From NCBI GenBank assembly GCA_963610315.1, contig CAVDMV010000008.1, positions 1 through 62,273 of the forward strand: a stretch of DNA of 62,273 nucleotides, given 5' to 3'. Position 1 is the stretch's first letter, and each line of letters opens with the position of its first letter. Positions 45,207-53,602 of the stretch are shown here, piece after piece. A program made the position numbers and the translations under genes. The stretch comes from UBA3210 sp963610315. GTDB lineage: Bacteria > Bacillota_I > Bacilli_A > RFN20 > CAG-449. The notes under the pieces are model-generated. The model was not told the DNA's origin. It did not search any database and worked only from the letters and a program-made list of their open reading frames with translations.

Positions 45207-46112
45207 CTAAAGATGAATTAAAGAAGAAGTTTCTTCTTTGTTTTTAGTTAATTCAAGTTTTAGTTCTTCTAGTGAAGAAAATTTCTTTTCATCTCTAATT
45301 TTATATTTAAAAATAACTTTAATAGTTTCGTTATAGATATCTTTATTAAAATCTAAGATATTTACTTCGACGATATCTCTATCAAGTTCTTTTATCGTCG
45401 GGTGAATGCCAACGTTAATCATGCATTTATATTTGTTACCTTCATAAATACAAATTCCGGCATAAACTCCTCTTTTAGGAAGCACATATTTATTTTTTAA
45501 ATCTAAGTTTGCCGTTTTAAAGTTAATTGTTCGACCTATTTTATTTCCTTCAACAACTTTAGAAGTTAAAGAATAATCTTCATATAAATAAGAATTAACT
45601 TTTTCAATCTGACCATCTTTTAAAAGTTCTTTAATATATGTAGAAGATATTTTCTTACCTTCTCCATTTAAGATTGGCTTAACTTCATAGATATTAAATT
45701 TACCTAATGCTTTTAAGGTTTCAACATTACCTTCTTTATTTTTAGCATAAGTGTAATCATATCCGCAGACGATGTTTTTAGGATTAATTTTATCAATAAT
45801 TTTAGTAATAAAATCTTCTTTTGATAAAGAAAACACTTCTTTATTAACTTCTAATACAATTAATGTATTTACTCCTAAAGAAGCCATTTGAGTGCTTCTT
45901 TCTTTTAAAGAATTAATTTCTTCAACTTCTTTATCTAATAAAACTGCTTTAGGATTCTTAGAAAAAGTCATGAGTCCAATAGAAGATGATAAACTCTTCG
46001 CTTTATTTATTAAAGCGATATGACCAAGATGCAAAGCATCAAAATAGCCTAAAACTAAGGTATCAAGATTAAAAGAAGGAATATCATTTAAAGAAATATG
46101 AACAACTTTCAT
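45207..46112 (-). CDS. ribF: Bifunctional riboflavin kinase/FAD synthetase
   Basis: 301 residues. The N-terminal adenylyltransferase domain has VLGYFDALHLGHIALI (HxGH at about 30-33) and SSTYIKELL. The C-terminal flavokinase domain starts near 185 with GNKIGRTINFKTANL (the usual GRTIGFPTANL) and contains GVYAGICIYEG. It makes FMN and FAD. Its ATG overlaps the truB stop (TAATG), so the two are coupled. Confidence 0.95.
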   Translation of the reverse strand: MKVVHISLNDIPSFNLDTLVLGYFDALHLGHIALINKAKSLSSSIGLMTFSKNPKAVLLDKEVEEINSLKERSTQMASLGVNTLIVLEVNKEVFSLSKEDFITKIIDKINPKNIVCGYDYTYAKNKEGNVETLKALGKFNIYEVKPILNGEGKKISSTYIKELLKDGQIEKVNSYLYEDYSLTSKVVEGNKIGRTINFKTANLDLKNKYVLPKRGVYAGICIYEGNKYKCMINVGIHPTIKELDRDIVEVNILDFNKDIYNETIKVIFKYKIRDEKKFSSLEELKLELTKNKEETSSLIHL

Positions 46113-46957
46113 TAGATAAGACCTCTTAAGGAATGATGTTTTCCATCTTCTTTAATTTCATATATCGCTAAAACTTCTTCGTTTTTAGTTTTAACTACTA
46201 CTAAAGAATAAGAAGATAATCTTAAAGGAACGCCATTACGAACCTTCTTTTCATTTTCTCCTTCAACTATGACGCTTGGAATATGGCTTAAAGCATCAGA
46301 AATAGAAATAATATCGTTTTCACTTACTTCTTCTACCGTTTTTGCGTTCTTAAGTAAATATTTACCAACTCTTGTTCGAGTTAATAATTCTAAATGAGCA
46401 GGATAACCATATTCATGAGCGATATCAACTCCTAATGTTCTAATATATGTCCCTTTTGAGCAATTTACATCAATGATAAATGAATTTTTATCCATACTTA
46501 CTAAAGAGATATCATTAATCATAACATCTCTAGCTTTTCTATCAATTTCTTCACCATTACGAGCTAACTTATATAAAGGAACACCGTTAACTTTTAAAGC
46601 TGAATACATAGGAGGAACTTGTTTAATAGGGCCAATAAAATGAGATATTACATCTAGAAGTTTAGTTTTATCTAGTGGTTCTAACATTTCTTTTTTATTA
46701 GTTACCGAACCATCTAAATCTAAGGTATCAGTATCTTCACCTAAAACAACACGTGCAATATATTCTTTTGATAAAGATTCCATAAATTGAGAAATCTTTG
46801 TTCCTTTATTAATTGTTACAATCATTAAACCTGAAGCAAATGGATCAAGAGTACCAGTATGCCCCATTTTCTTAGTATTAAATTTTTTCATTAGTTTATT
46901 AACTACATCACGGCTAGTTACGCCGATTTCTTTATTAATTAATAAAATTCCGTCCAT
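46112..46957 (-). CDS. truB: tRNA pseudouridine-55 synthase
   Basis: 281 residues from the ATG at 46957, which follows AGGTGATAAAA; a GTG three codons earlier is in frame but less likely. MDGILLINKEIGVTSRDVV is the TruB opening. The catalytic Asp is in GHTGTLDPFASGLM and KGTYIRTLGVDIA is a conserved segment. It modifies U55 in the T-loop. First gene of the truB-ribF pair, with rpsO next. Confidence 0.95.
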   Translation of the reverse strand: MDGILLINKEIGVTSRDVVNKLMKKFNTKKMGHTGTLDPFASGLMIVTINKGTKISQFMESLSKEYIARVVLGEDTDTLDLDGSVTNKKEMLEPLDKTKLLDVISHFIGPIKQVPPMYSALKVNGVPLYKLARNGEEIDRKARDVMINDISLVSMDKNSFIIDVNCSKGTYIRTLGVDIAHEYGYPAHLELLTRTRVGKYLLKNAKTVEEVSENDIISISDALSHIPSVIVEGENEKKVRNGVPLRLSSYSLVVVKTKNEEVLAIYEIKEDGKHHSLRGLI

Positions 46958-47006
46958 TTTTATCACCTATTAGATTATAAACTATTTTCTCTTTTTAAGG
47001 AAATAA

Positions 47007-47032
47007 AAGAACGTTAATTGCTTAACGTTCTT
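47007..47032 (-). terminator. Terminator after the M16C protease
   Basis: Arms AAGAACGTTA and TAACGTTCTT with a short loop and T's on the minus strand. Confidence 0.85.
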
Positions 47033-47036
47033 CTAA

Positions 47037-49919
47037 CTATAAAGTGATTACTTCAGTAAAGTCGTATTCGTTAATCTTACTACCATTACCAATAGTTACT
47101 TCGCTTCCTTCAGTTAGCATCTTACGAGCTACAGGCGCGAAATCATTTACATCTTTAATTGTCGTAGAAATAATCTCTTTTTTACGATTTTCACGATCTT
47201 TTTTACTAGTCTTAGTAAAGAACATTAAATCGCCAAAAGAAGCCATTTGGGAAGGTGATAAAGGTGAATCAAATGAACCTAAGCAACCGATAATATAATT
47301 CTTAAAATCATTTTCATCAACTTTAAATGATCCTAAATAATCTGGTAATTCTTTATATGTCTTATAAGTTAAACTGACATTAGGATCTCGATATGAAGCT
47401 AACGAGAATAAATTATTTTTATTAATTTGCATATTAGTTCCATATGCCCCACCTTTAACTCTCACTGAATTCCATAAATAATCATAAGTACAGATATGTG
47501 AAATTAAACTCATATGACCATTATAAGAAGATTCATATTTAGTTAAATCATTCGCGATAGCATTATAAGAAACTTCACTTGGAATTACAATTGCTTTCTT
47601 ACCTACCTTATTTAAAGAGATAACTAAACGTTCTTTATTACGTGATGATACAAAATCTAAGCTAGCTAAAGAAGAACTAATTTCATCTTTACATTCTTCA
47701 TCAATAGAATAAGAGATGAGAAGGTTTTGTTTAAAGAAGATTTGTTTTTGTAAAGTATCTAAGTGTTTCTTAATTGCTTTATAATTAAAATTATCAAGTA
47801 AATCTTTATAGAAATGATAAGCAGAAATTCCACTTAATAAATTAGTTTCAAAGCTAGAAGCATAAGAATAACTTGCTTTTGCTTCATTTAAAGCGAGTCT
47901 CATTCCATCTTGGATGAGCGTTTGTTTCATCGCATTAACAATTTGAGTTAAGATTAATTTAACATTTTCTTCATCGAAAATAGTTTCATTAATAACTTCA
48001 TTAATAATAGTAGGAACATAACTAATATTAGAATTTAATGAAGAAGTAGTAACTACTAAATAAGGATCAAATTCGTGATTTTCTTTTTCATAATTTGTTA
48101 TATTAAGGCTAAAAGAGCCTAAATAAGTCTTAATTAAAGAGGTAAGTTCAAGAGAAGAATGTTTATTAGTTGAACAATTTAAGAATAAGCCTTTAAATAA
48201 ACGTAGATATCTTAATTCATCAAAACTAGTATTCTTAAGTGAAAAATATAATCTAATATAAGCAATCTTATTAGTGTTAACCTCATGATAAATTGCTTTA
48301 TAATCACTAATACGTTCTTTTTTTGTTTTAACGTAATTAACTTTTGAAGGAATATCTTTTAATTTTAAAGATGGAAGTAAAGCGATTTCTTCTTTAGTAT
48401 CAACTTTTTCTTGATAAGCAATTAAGTCTTTTGTTTGTTTTACTAAAGAAGTAACTTCTTCTTTAGTCATCTTATCCTTAATATCTTTCATTAACTTATT
48501 CATCTTATCTAGCTTTTCTTGTTCTAAAGTCAAACTTGGTAATAAAGTTACTTCAACAACGTGACTAGAATTTAAGATATATTTTTCTAATAATTTTTCA
48601 AAATAATCTCCCTTTAAAGCTTCTTTAAAGAAATCAAAATGTTTTTGGAATTCTAAAGTAGAAATTAAATCACCATCATAATTAAATGAGCCCATCATAT
48701 TCATCGCGAAGATAATGCCTTTTGACATTCCACCCATATCTAATTCTTTTGCTTTAAATTCACGGTAATTAATGCTTGCAAGTAATAAATCTTTATCGAT
48801 GCCTTGAGAAATAATCTTCTTAACTTCGTTTTCAAAGACTTCTTTAAATTTTTCTTTCATCTCAGGATTAGATTTTTCTAAGGTTAAAGTTAAGGTATTA
48901 ATAATATTATTATCATCAATAAAATAATTAATATCTTGACCTAATTTAGCGTCTAATAAAGCCTTTTTAAGTGGAGAATCATTATCAGAAAGTAATGTTT
49001 CAAAAAGAATAGAACAAGCATTAGATTCTCTAACATCATTAAAATCTGATAAACGATAACATAATGAGAAATAAGTATTATCTTTTAATTCTTCTCCTTG
49101 ACCTAAAGCATATTCTTTCTTGTAATCGAGATTAATATGAGGCGCTTGAGGAACGATTTTAAATGATTCAACATAATCATATTTAGAATAATATTTATCG
49201 ATGAATTTTAATCTCTTTTCAATATCCATCTTGCCGTATAAAACGCATAATGCATTTGAAGGAACATAATGAGATTTATAGAATTCACAATATTGTTCAT
49301 AAGTTAAAGTAGGAATATATTCAGGATCTCCACCAGAATTAAAATGATATGGAGTATCTTTAAACATAATATCTTTAGTTGCATAATTTAATTGTTCATC
49401 TACTCCAGAAGTTGCCCCCTTCATTTCATTATAAACAACACCTTTATATGAAGGTAAAGAATCTTCATCGATTAATTCTAAATGCCAACCTTCTTGTAAA
49501 AATGCTTTATTTGAACGAACTGACATTGGATTAAATACCGCATCTAAATAAATAGAAAGAATGTTATCATAATCTTTTGGAGTTTGACTGGCGAAAGGAT
49601 ACATTGTCCAATCGGAAGCAGTAAAAGCATTTAAGAATGTTGATAAACTTGTCTTTAATAAATTAACAAATGGTTCTTTTAATGGGTATTTTTCACTTCC
49701 ACATAAAACAGAGTGTTCAATAATATGGCAAACACCAGTGTGATCATGAGGTAATGTTTTAAAGCCAATCGCAAATGAGGCATTTTGATCATCATTAGCG
49801 AGATAAACTAATTTACCTTTTGATTTAATATGTTCAAATTCATACATAGTAACTTTAACGTCGTTACAATCACGAATGGATAATAATTTAAATCCATGGA
49901 TACAATCATTAATATTCAT
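47037..49919 (-). CDS. M16C-family zinc metalloprotease (presequence protease-like)
   Basis: 960 residues. The inverted zinc motif HxxEH is in GVCHIIEHSVLCGSEKYPLKEPF (about residue 80), followed by the downstream Glu region (VVYNEMKGA). The full four-domain M16C length fits the Cym1/PreP group, which degrades short peptides inside a closed chamber. No signal peptide, so probably cytoplasmic peptide turnover. Monocistronic, with a terminator and a 110-base gap upstream. Confidence 0.92.
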   Translation of the reverse strand: MNINDCIHGFKLLSIRDCNDVKVTMYEFEHIKSKGKLVYLANDDQNASFAIGFKTLPHDHTGVCHIIEHSVLCGSEKYPLKEPFVNLLKTSLSTFLNAFTASDWTMYPFASQTPKDYDNILSIYLDAVFNPMSVRSNKAFLQEGWHLELIDEDSLPSYKGVVYNEMKGATSGVDEQLNYATKDIMFKDTPYHFNSGGDPEYIPTLTYEQYCEFYKSHYVPSNALCVLYGKMDIEKRLKFIDKYYSKYDYVESFKIVPQAPHINLDYKKEYALGQGEELKDNTYFSLCYRLSDFNDVRESNACSILFETLLSDNDSPLKKALLDAKLGQDINYFIDDNNIINTLTLTLEKSNPEMKEKFKEVFENEVKKIISQGIDKDLLLASINYREFKAKELDMGGMSKGIIFAMNMMGSFNYDGDLISTLEFQKHFDFFKEALKGDYFEKLLEKYILNSSHVVEVTLLPSLTLEQEKLDKMNKLMKDIKDKMTKEEVTSLVKQTKDLIAYQEKVDTKEEIALLPSLKLKDIPSKVNYVKTKKERISDYKAIYHEVNTNKIAYIRLYFSLKNTSFDELRYLRLFKGLFLNCSTNKHSSLELTSLIKTYLGSFSLNITNYEKENHEFDPYLVVTTSSLNSNISYVPTIINEVINETIFDEENVKLILTQIVNAMKQTLIQDGMRLALNEAKASYSYASSFETNLLSGISAYHFYKDLLDNFNYKAIKKHLDTLQKQIFFKQNLLISYSIDEECKDEISSSLASLDFVSSRNKERLVISLNKVGKKAIVIPSEVSYNAIANDLTKYESSYNGHMSLISHICTYDYLWNSVRVKGGAYGTNMQINKNNLFSLASYRDPNVSLTYKTYKELPDYLGSFKVDENDFKNYIIGCLGSFDSPLSPSQMASFGDLMFFTKTSKKDRENRKKEIISTTIKDVNDFAPVARKMLTEGSEVTIGNGSKINEYDFTEVITL

Positions 49920-50000
49920 CTAATAGTTAGTCTCCTTTAGTTAACAATTATTTTAATACTTATCAAGTATTAATTAAACTATTATTCTTTTTTTCAATAA

Positions 50001-50025
50001 AAAAGAGGCTCATATGAGCCCCTTT
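50001..50025 (-). terminator. Terminator of the PFL operon
   Basis: Arms around AAAGAGGCTCAT and ATGAGCCCCTTT with T's on the minus strand, just past the glycyl-radical subunit. Confidence 0.85.
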
Positions 50026-50030
50026 ATAAA

Positions 50031-50264
50031 TTACATAGATTCGTGGATTGTTCTTGAGATAACATCATCTTGTTGTTCTTTTGTTAATTTGATGAAGTTA
50101 ACTGCATATCCTGAAACTCTAATTGTTAATTGAGGATATTTTTCTGGATGTTTTTGAGCATCTAATAATGTTTCTCTATTGAAAACATTAACATTTAAGT
50201 GATATCCTCCGTCAGATACGTATGTATCTAACATTTGGACTAAATTATCTGTTCTTTGTGACAT
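50031..50264 (-). CDS. Separate glycyl-radical domain of pyruvate formate-lyase
   Basis: 77 residues. The whole protein equals the C-terminal domain of PFL: GGYHLNVNVFNRETLLDA, EKYPQLTIRVSGYAVNF and the end RTIHESM. The radical glycine is G52 in RVSGYAV. It starts with ATG after AAAGGAGAAATTAAATT. Its frame is continuous with the upstream catalytic subunit, separated only by TAA, five codons, TAA and one codon. E. coli GrcA (YfiD) is a longer spare part for damaged full-length PFL. Here it should be essential, because the catalytic subunit has no such domain. Confidence 0.92.
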   Translation of the reverse strand: MSQRTDNLVQMLDTYVSDGGYHLNVNVFNRETLLDAQKHPEKYPQLTIRVSGYAVNFIKLTKEQQDDVISRTIHESM

Positions 50265-50285
50265 AATTTAATTTCTCCTTTCAAA

Positions 50286-52322
50286 TTAGTCTTCGTCTTT
50301 ACCTAATGAAGATGGAGTAATTGAGAATGTATTTGAAATTCCATCTCTTGAGTAATCATAAGGAAGTTTAGCGACTGATTCAAGTGAAGCTAATGCGCCT
50401 GAATGGTCACGACCATGCATTGGGTTAGCACCTGGAGCTAAAGGTTGTCCTGCTCTTCTACCATCTGGAGTATTACCAGTTTTCTTACCGTAAACAACGT
50501 TTGAAGTAATTGTTAAGATTGACATTGTTGGGACTGATTCACGATATGTATAATGTTTCTTAATCATATTCATGAAAGTCTTAACAAGCCATACTGCGAT
50601 TTCGTCAACTCTATCATCGTTGTTACCATATTTAGGGAAGTCGCCTTCTGTCTTGAAGTCTGTGATGATACCAAATTCATTTCTAATTGGTGTTACTTTT
50701 GCATATTTGATTGCTGATAAGCTATCAACTGCACATGATAAACCTGCAATACCAGTTGCGAAGAATCTACCAACTTTTGAATCATGTAAACCCATTTCTA
50801 ATGCTTCATAAGAATATTTATCGTGCATATAGTGGATTAAGTTTAATGTATTGACATATAAACCTGCGAGCCATTCCATCATAGTTGTGTATTTTTGGAT
50901 GACATCATCATAATTTAATGGTCCATCGCCTAAAATTGGAGCGAATGTTGGTGAAACTTGAAGTGGTTGACCTGTTTTCTTGTTGAGTAATAATTCATCT
51001 TTACCACCGTTCATCGCGTATAATAAACATTTTGCTAAGTTAGCTCTTGCGCCGAAGAATTGCATATCTTTACCAACTCTCATTGAAGAGACACAGCAAG
51101 CGATACAGTAGTCATCACCCATTAATGGTCTCATTAATTCATCTGATTCATATTGAATTGAAGATGTCTTAATTGATAAGTCAGCACAGAATCTCTTGAA
51201 GCCCATTGGTAATGATCTTGACCATAAGACTGTTAAGTTTGGTTCTGGTGCAGGGCCTAAGTTTTGTAATGTGTGAAGTACACGGAATGAGTTCTTTGTA
51301 ACAAGAGTTCTTCCATCAACACCCATACCACCGATTGATTCAGTTACCCATGTTGGGTCGCCTGAGAATAATTCGTTGTATGATTGAATTCTCATGAATT
51401 TAACAATTCTTAACTTCATAATGAAGTGATCCATTAATTCTTGAGCTTCTTTTTCAGTTAAGATACCTTTCTTCATATCTCTTTCAATGTAGATATCTAA
51501 GAAAGTTGAGTTTCTACCGATTGACATAGCAGCACCGTTTTGATCTTTAACTGCGCCTAAGTAACCGAAATATAATGCTTGGATAGCTTCTTTAGCAGTT
51601 GTTGCTGGTTTTGAAATATCACAACCATATCTTTCTGCTTGGTGTTTTAATGCTTTTAATGCTTTGATTTGTTCAGAGATTTCTTCTCTATCTCTTACTT
51701 TATCAGGTGTCATTTCACCATCGATTAATGATTTATCTAATTCTTTTTGTTCAACTAAGTAGTCGATACCATATAAAGCAACTCTACGATAGTCACCAAC
51801 AATTCTACCTCTACCATAAGTATCTGGTAAACCTGTTAAGATGTGTGCGTGTCTTGCTGCCATCATTTCAGGAGTATAAGCATCGAAAACGCCGTCATTA
51901 TGAGTTTTTCTATATGAGAAAATATCTTTTACTCTATCAGAAACTTCATAACCATACATTTCATTAGCTTGGATAGCCATTTTAATACCACCGAATGGCA
52001 TTAATGCTCTCTTGAATGGTTCGTCTGTTTGTAAACCAACGATTTTTTCAAGATCCTTGTTTAAATATCCAGGTTCGTGAGAATCAACTGTTGAAATGAT
52101 ATCAGTATCAGCTTTTAAAACGCCGCCTGCTTCTCTTTCTTTCTTTGATAAATCACAAACTATTTCCCATAGTTTAGTTGTAGCTTCTGTTGGTCCTTCT
52201 AAGAAGCTTGCGTCTCCTTCATAAGGAGTATAGTTCTTTTGGATAAAGTCACGTACGTTAACTTCATCGTCACACCATTTGCCAGGAACGAATCCTTCCC
52301 ATGCTTCGTACTTTTTGTACAT
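50286..52322 (-). CDS. pflB: Pyruvate formate-lyase catalytic subunit lacking the glycyl-radical domain
   Basis: 678 residues, against about 750 for full-length PFL. The ten-stranded barrel is complete, with the active-site pair C409-C410 (IACCVSSMRVGKDMQFFGAR), NPMHGRD and the final SNTFSITPSSLGKDED. It stops exactly at the linker where E. coli PFL continues into the radical domain. That domain is the next gene, 21 bases on and in the same frame. It converts pyruvate and CoA to acetyl-CoA and formate. The residue after CCVS is Ser where E. coli has Pro. It must work with the 77-residue partner in trans. Confidence 0.93.
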   Translation of the reverse strand: MYKKYEAWEGFVPGKWCDDEVNVRDFIQKNYTPYEGDASFLEGPTEATTKLWEIVCDLSKKEREAGGVLKADTDIISTVDSHEPGYLNKDLEKIVGLQTDEPFKRALMPFGGIKMAIQANEMYGYEVSDRVKDIFSYRKTHNDGVFDAYTPEMMAARHAHILTGLPDTYGRGRIVGDYRRVALYGIDYLVEQKELDKSLIDGEMTPDKVRDREEISEQIKALKALKHQAERYGCDISKPATTAKEAIQALYFGYLGAVKDQNGAAMSIGRNSTFLDIYIERDMKKGILTEKEAQELMDHFIMKLRIVKFMRIQSYNELFSGDPTWVTESIGGMGVDGRTLVTKNSFRVLHTLQNLGPAPEPNLTVLWSRSLPMGFKRFCADLSIKTSSIQYESDELMRPLMGDDYCIACCVSSMRVGKDMQFFGARANLAKCLLYAMNGGKDELLLNKKTGQPLQVSPTFAPILGDGPLNYDDVIQKYTTMMEWLAGLYVNTLNLIHYMHDKYSYEALEMGLHDSKVGRFFATGIAGLSCAVDSLSAIKYAKVTPIRNEFGIITDFKTEGDFPKYGNNDDRVDEIAVWLVKTFMNMIKKHYTYRESVPTMSILTITSNVVYGKKTGNTPDGRRAGQPLAPGANPMHGRDHSGALASLESVAKLPYDYSRDGISNTFSITPSSLGKDED

Positions 52323-52379
52323 ACTAATTTTTACCTCTCTTTTTATTTGTAAAAGTGATCGAACACTTAATTACCTAAG

Positions 52380-52670
52380 TTACATTTTTCTTGCTTCTTC
52401 AACTTTAGCATCTAACCAAAGTTCAAGAATTTCTTCTGGTTGGAAACCTCTACAACGAGTAATTTCTTTACCATCTTTTAGTACCATTGTTGTTGGAACA
52501 CGATCAATTTCATATTTTTCAATGATATCTTTTGATTTCTCATCAAGTTCAATATGTCTTAATGTTACATCATCGTACTTCTTAGCCAATTTATTTAAGA
52601 TTGGCATTAAAGTTAAACAATTCGCACAGCTTTCACCACTGAATTCAATAATTTCAATTCCTTTGCTCAT
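52380..52670 (-). CDS. Thioredoxin-like protein of the PFL operon
   Basis: 96 residues, thioredoxin fold. Redox pair C15-C18 (SCANC) in place of the usual WCGPC, cis-proline segment RVPTTMVLKDG. It lacks the first strand and helix of full thioredoxins. Its start overlaps the end of pflA by one base and it precedes pflB by 57 bases, so it is co-expressed with both. It may reduce or protect PFL, its activase, or the separate radical subunit; that is inference. Confidence 0.88.
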   Translation of the reverse strand: MSKGIEIIEFSGESCANCLTLMPILNKLAKKYDDVTLRHIELDEKSKDIIEKYEIDRVPTTMVLKDGKEITRCRGFQPEEILELWLDAKVEEARKM

Positions 52671-53401
52671 TATTCTTCACCTCTTAAAATCTTTTTAGCC
52701 AATTGTACTTGTTCTTTAGTTGGAGGTTCAACTCCTTCTAAACGATATGGAATACCAAGTTCTTTATACTTATGTACCCCTAAAGTATGATATGGCAAGA
52801 CTTCAACTTTTTCAACATTTTTTAATGAATGTATGAAATCATATGTCTTACGAAGATCTTCTTCACCAGTGGTAATCCCAGGAACTAATACATGTCTAAT
52901 CCACATCTTCTTATCATGCGCGTCTAAATAACGAGCGAACTTAAGAACATTTTTATTAGACTTAGTAGTTAACTTAATGTGTTTTTCTTCATCGATTTGT
53001 TTAATATCGAGTAAGAATAAATCTACTGTTTGAATTAAAGTATCAAACTTTTTCATTAAGTCTAAATTATCTTCATCATAAACGATTCCTGATGTATCTA
53101 CGGCAGTATTAATACCGTTTTTCTTACAAAGAGATGTAAGTTCAATTAAGAAATCGATTTGTAATAAAGGTTCTCCTCCAGAAATAGTAATGCCACCTTT
53201 TTCACCATAATAGTTTTTATACTTCATGACTTGCGCTAATACTTCTTCAGGCGTCATTTGATTATCGGAATGAGGATTCCAAGTATCAGGGTTATGACAA
53301 TATGCGCATCTTAATGGACAACCTTTAACGAATAAAACAAATCTAATTCCAGGTCCATCGACTGTGCCAAATGTTTCAATTGAATGAATTTGTCCTACCA
53401 T
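52670..53401 (-). CDS. pflA: Pyruvate formate-lyase activating enzyme (radical SAM)
   Basis: 243 residues. The 4Fe-4S cysteines are C28, C32 and C35 (GCPLRCAYCHNPDTW), followed by GGITISGGEPLLQ. The N-terminal SIETFGTVDGPGIRFVLF is typical of PflA. It uses SAM and reduced flavodoxin or ferredoxin to place the radical on glycine, here on the separate 77-residue subunit. It is the first gene of the four-gene operon, with a strong promoter 40 bases upstream. Confidence 0.96.
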   Translation of the reverse strand: MVGQIHSIETFGTVDGPGIRFVLFVKGCPLRCAYCHNPDTWNPHSDNQMTPEEVLAQVMKYKNYYGEKGGITISGGEPLLQIDFLIELTSLCKKNGINTAVDTSGIVYDEDNLDLMKKFDTLIQTVDLFLLDIKQIDEEKHIKLTTKSNKNVLKFARYLDAHDKKMWIRHVLVPGITTGEEDLRKTYDFIHSLKNVEKVEVLPYHTLGVHKYKELGIPYRLEGVEPPTKEQVQLAKKILRGEE

Positions 53402-53440
53402 AGTTTTCCTTTCTTTTGTGCGTATCTAACACCACAAAGC

Positions 53441-53469
53441 ATTATACTTGATAAAAAGTAATTTATCAA
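53441..53469 (-). promoter_or_regulatory. Promoter of the PFL operon with overlapping inverted repeat
   Basis: Minus strand: TTGATA (53464-53469), 17-base spacer, TATAAT (53441-53446), a near-ideal vegetative promoter. TTGATAAA (53448-53455), 6 bases, TTTATCAA (53462-53469) forms a perfect inverted repeat across the -35 and spacer, positioned like a repressor operator. Confidence 0.75.
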
Positions 53470-53474
53470 CACTT

Positions 53475-53495
53475 AATTAGATATTATATCTAATT
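53475..53495. promoter_or_regulatory. 21-base palindrome upstream of the PFL promoter
   Basis: AATTAGATAT, a single T, then ATATCTAATT: ten-base perfect arms, directly upstream of the -35 box. A half copy (AATTAGATATTA) recurs near 53520. Placement suits an activator or a second repressor site. It has no T-run in the right place for a terminator. Confidence 0.5.
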
Positions 53496-53577
53496 GAGCA
53501 ACTATATATTAACACAAGAAATTAGATATTACAAGAATTTTAAGAATAATTCCTATTCCTATTTTATATATAAAGAA

Positions 53578-53595
53578 AGATGGCTTTCGCCATCT
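53578..53595 (-). terminator. Terminator after the large lipoprotein
   Basis: Arms AGATGGC and GCCATCT around TTTC, then a T-rich tract on the minus strand. Confidence 0.8.
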
Positions 53596-53602
53596 AACTT
53601 TA

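Noticed and set aside
52279..52698. Plus-strand ORF of 139 codons over the thioredoxin-like gene
   Set aside because: Antisense to a well-supported gene with a CxxC motif and operon overlap.
53448..53469. FNR/CRP-type site at the PFL promoter
   Set aside because: The arms TTGATAAA/TTTATCAA contain TTGAT and ATCAA, but the spacing is far wider than the 4 bases of an FNR site, so only an unnamed operator is claimed.
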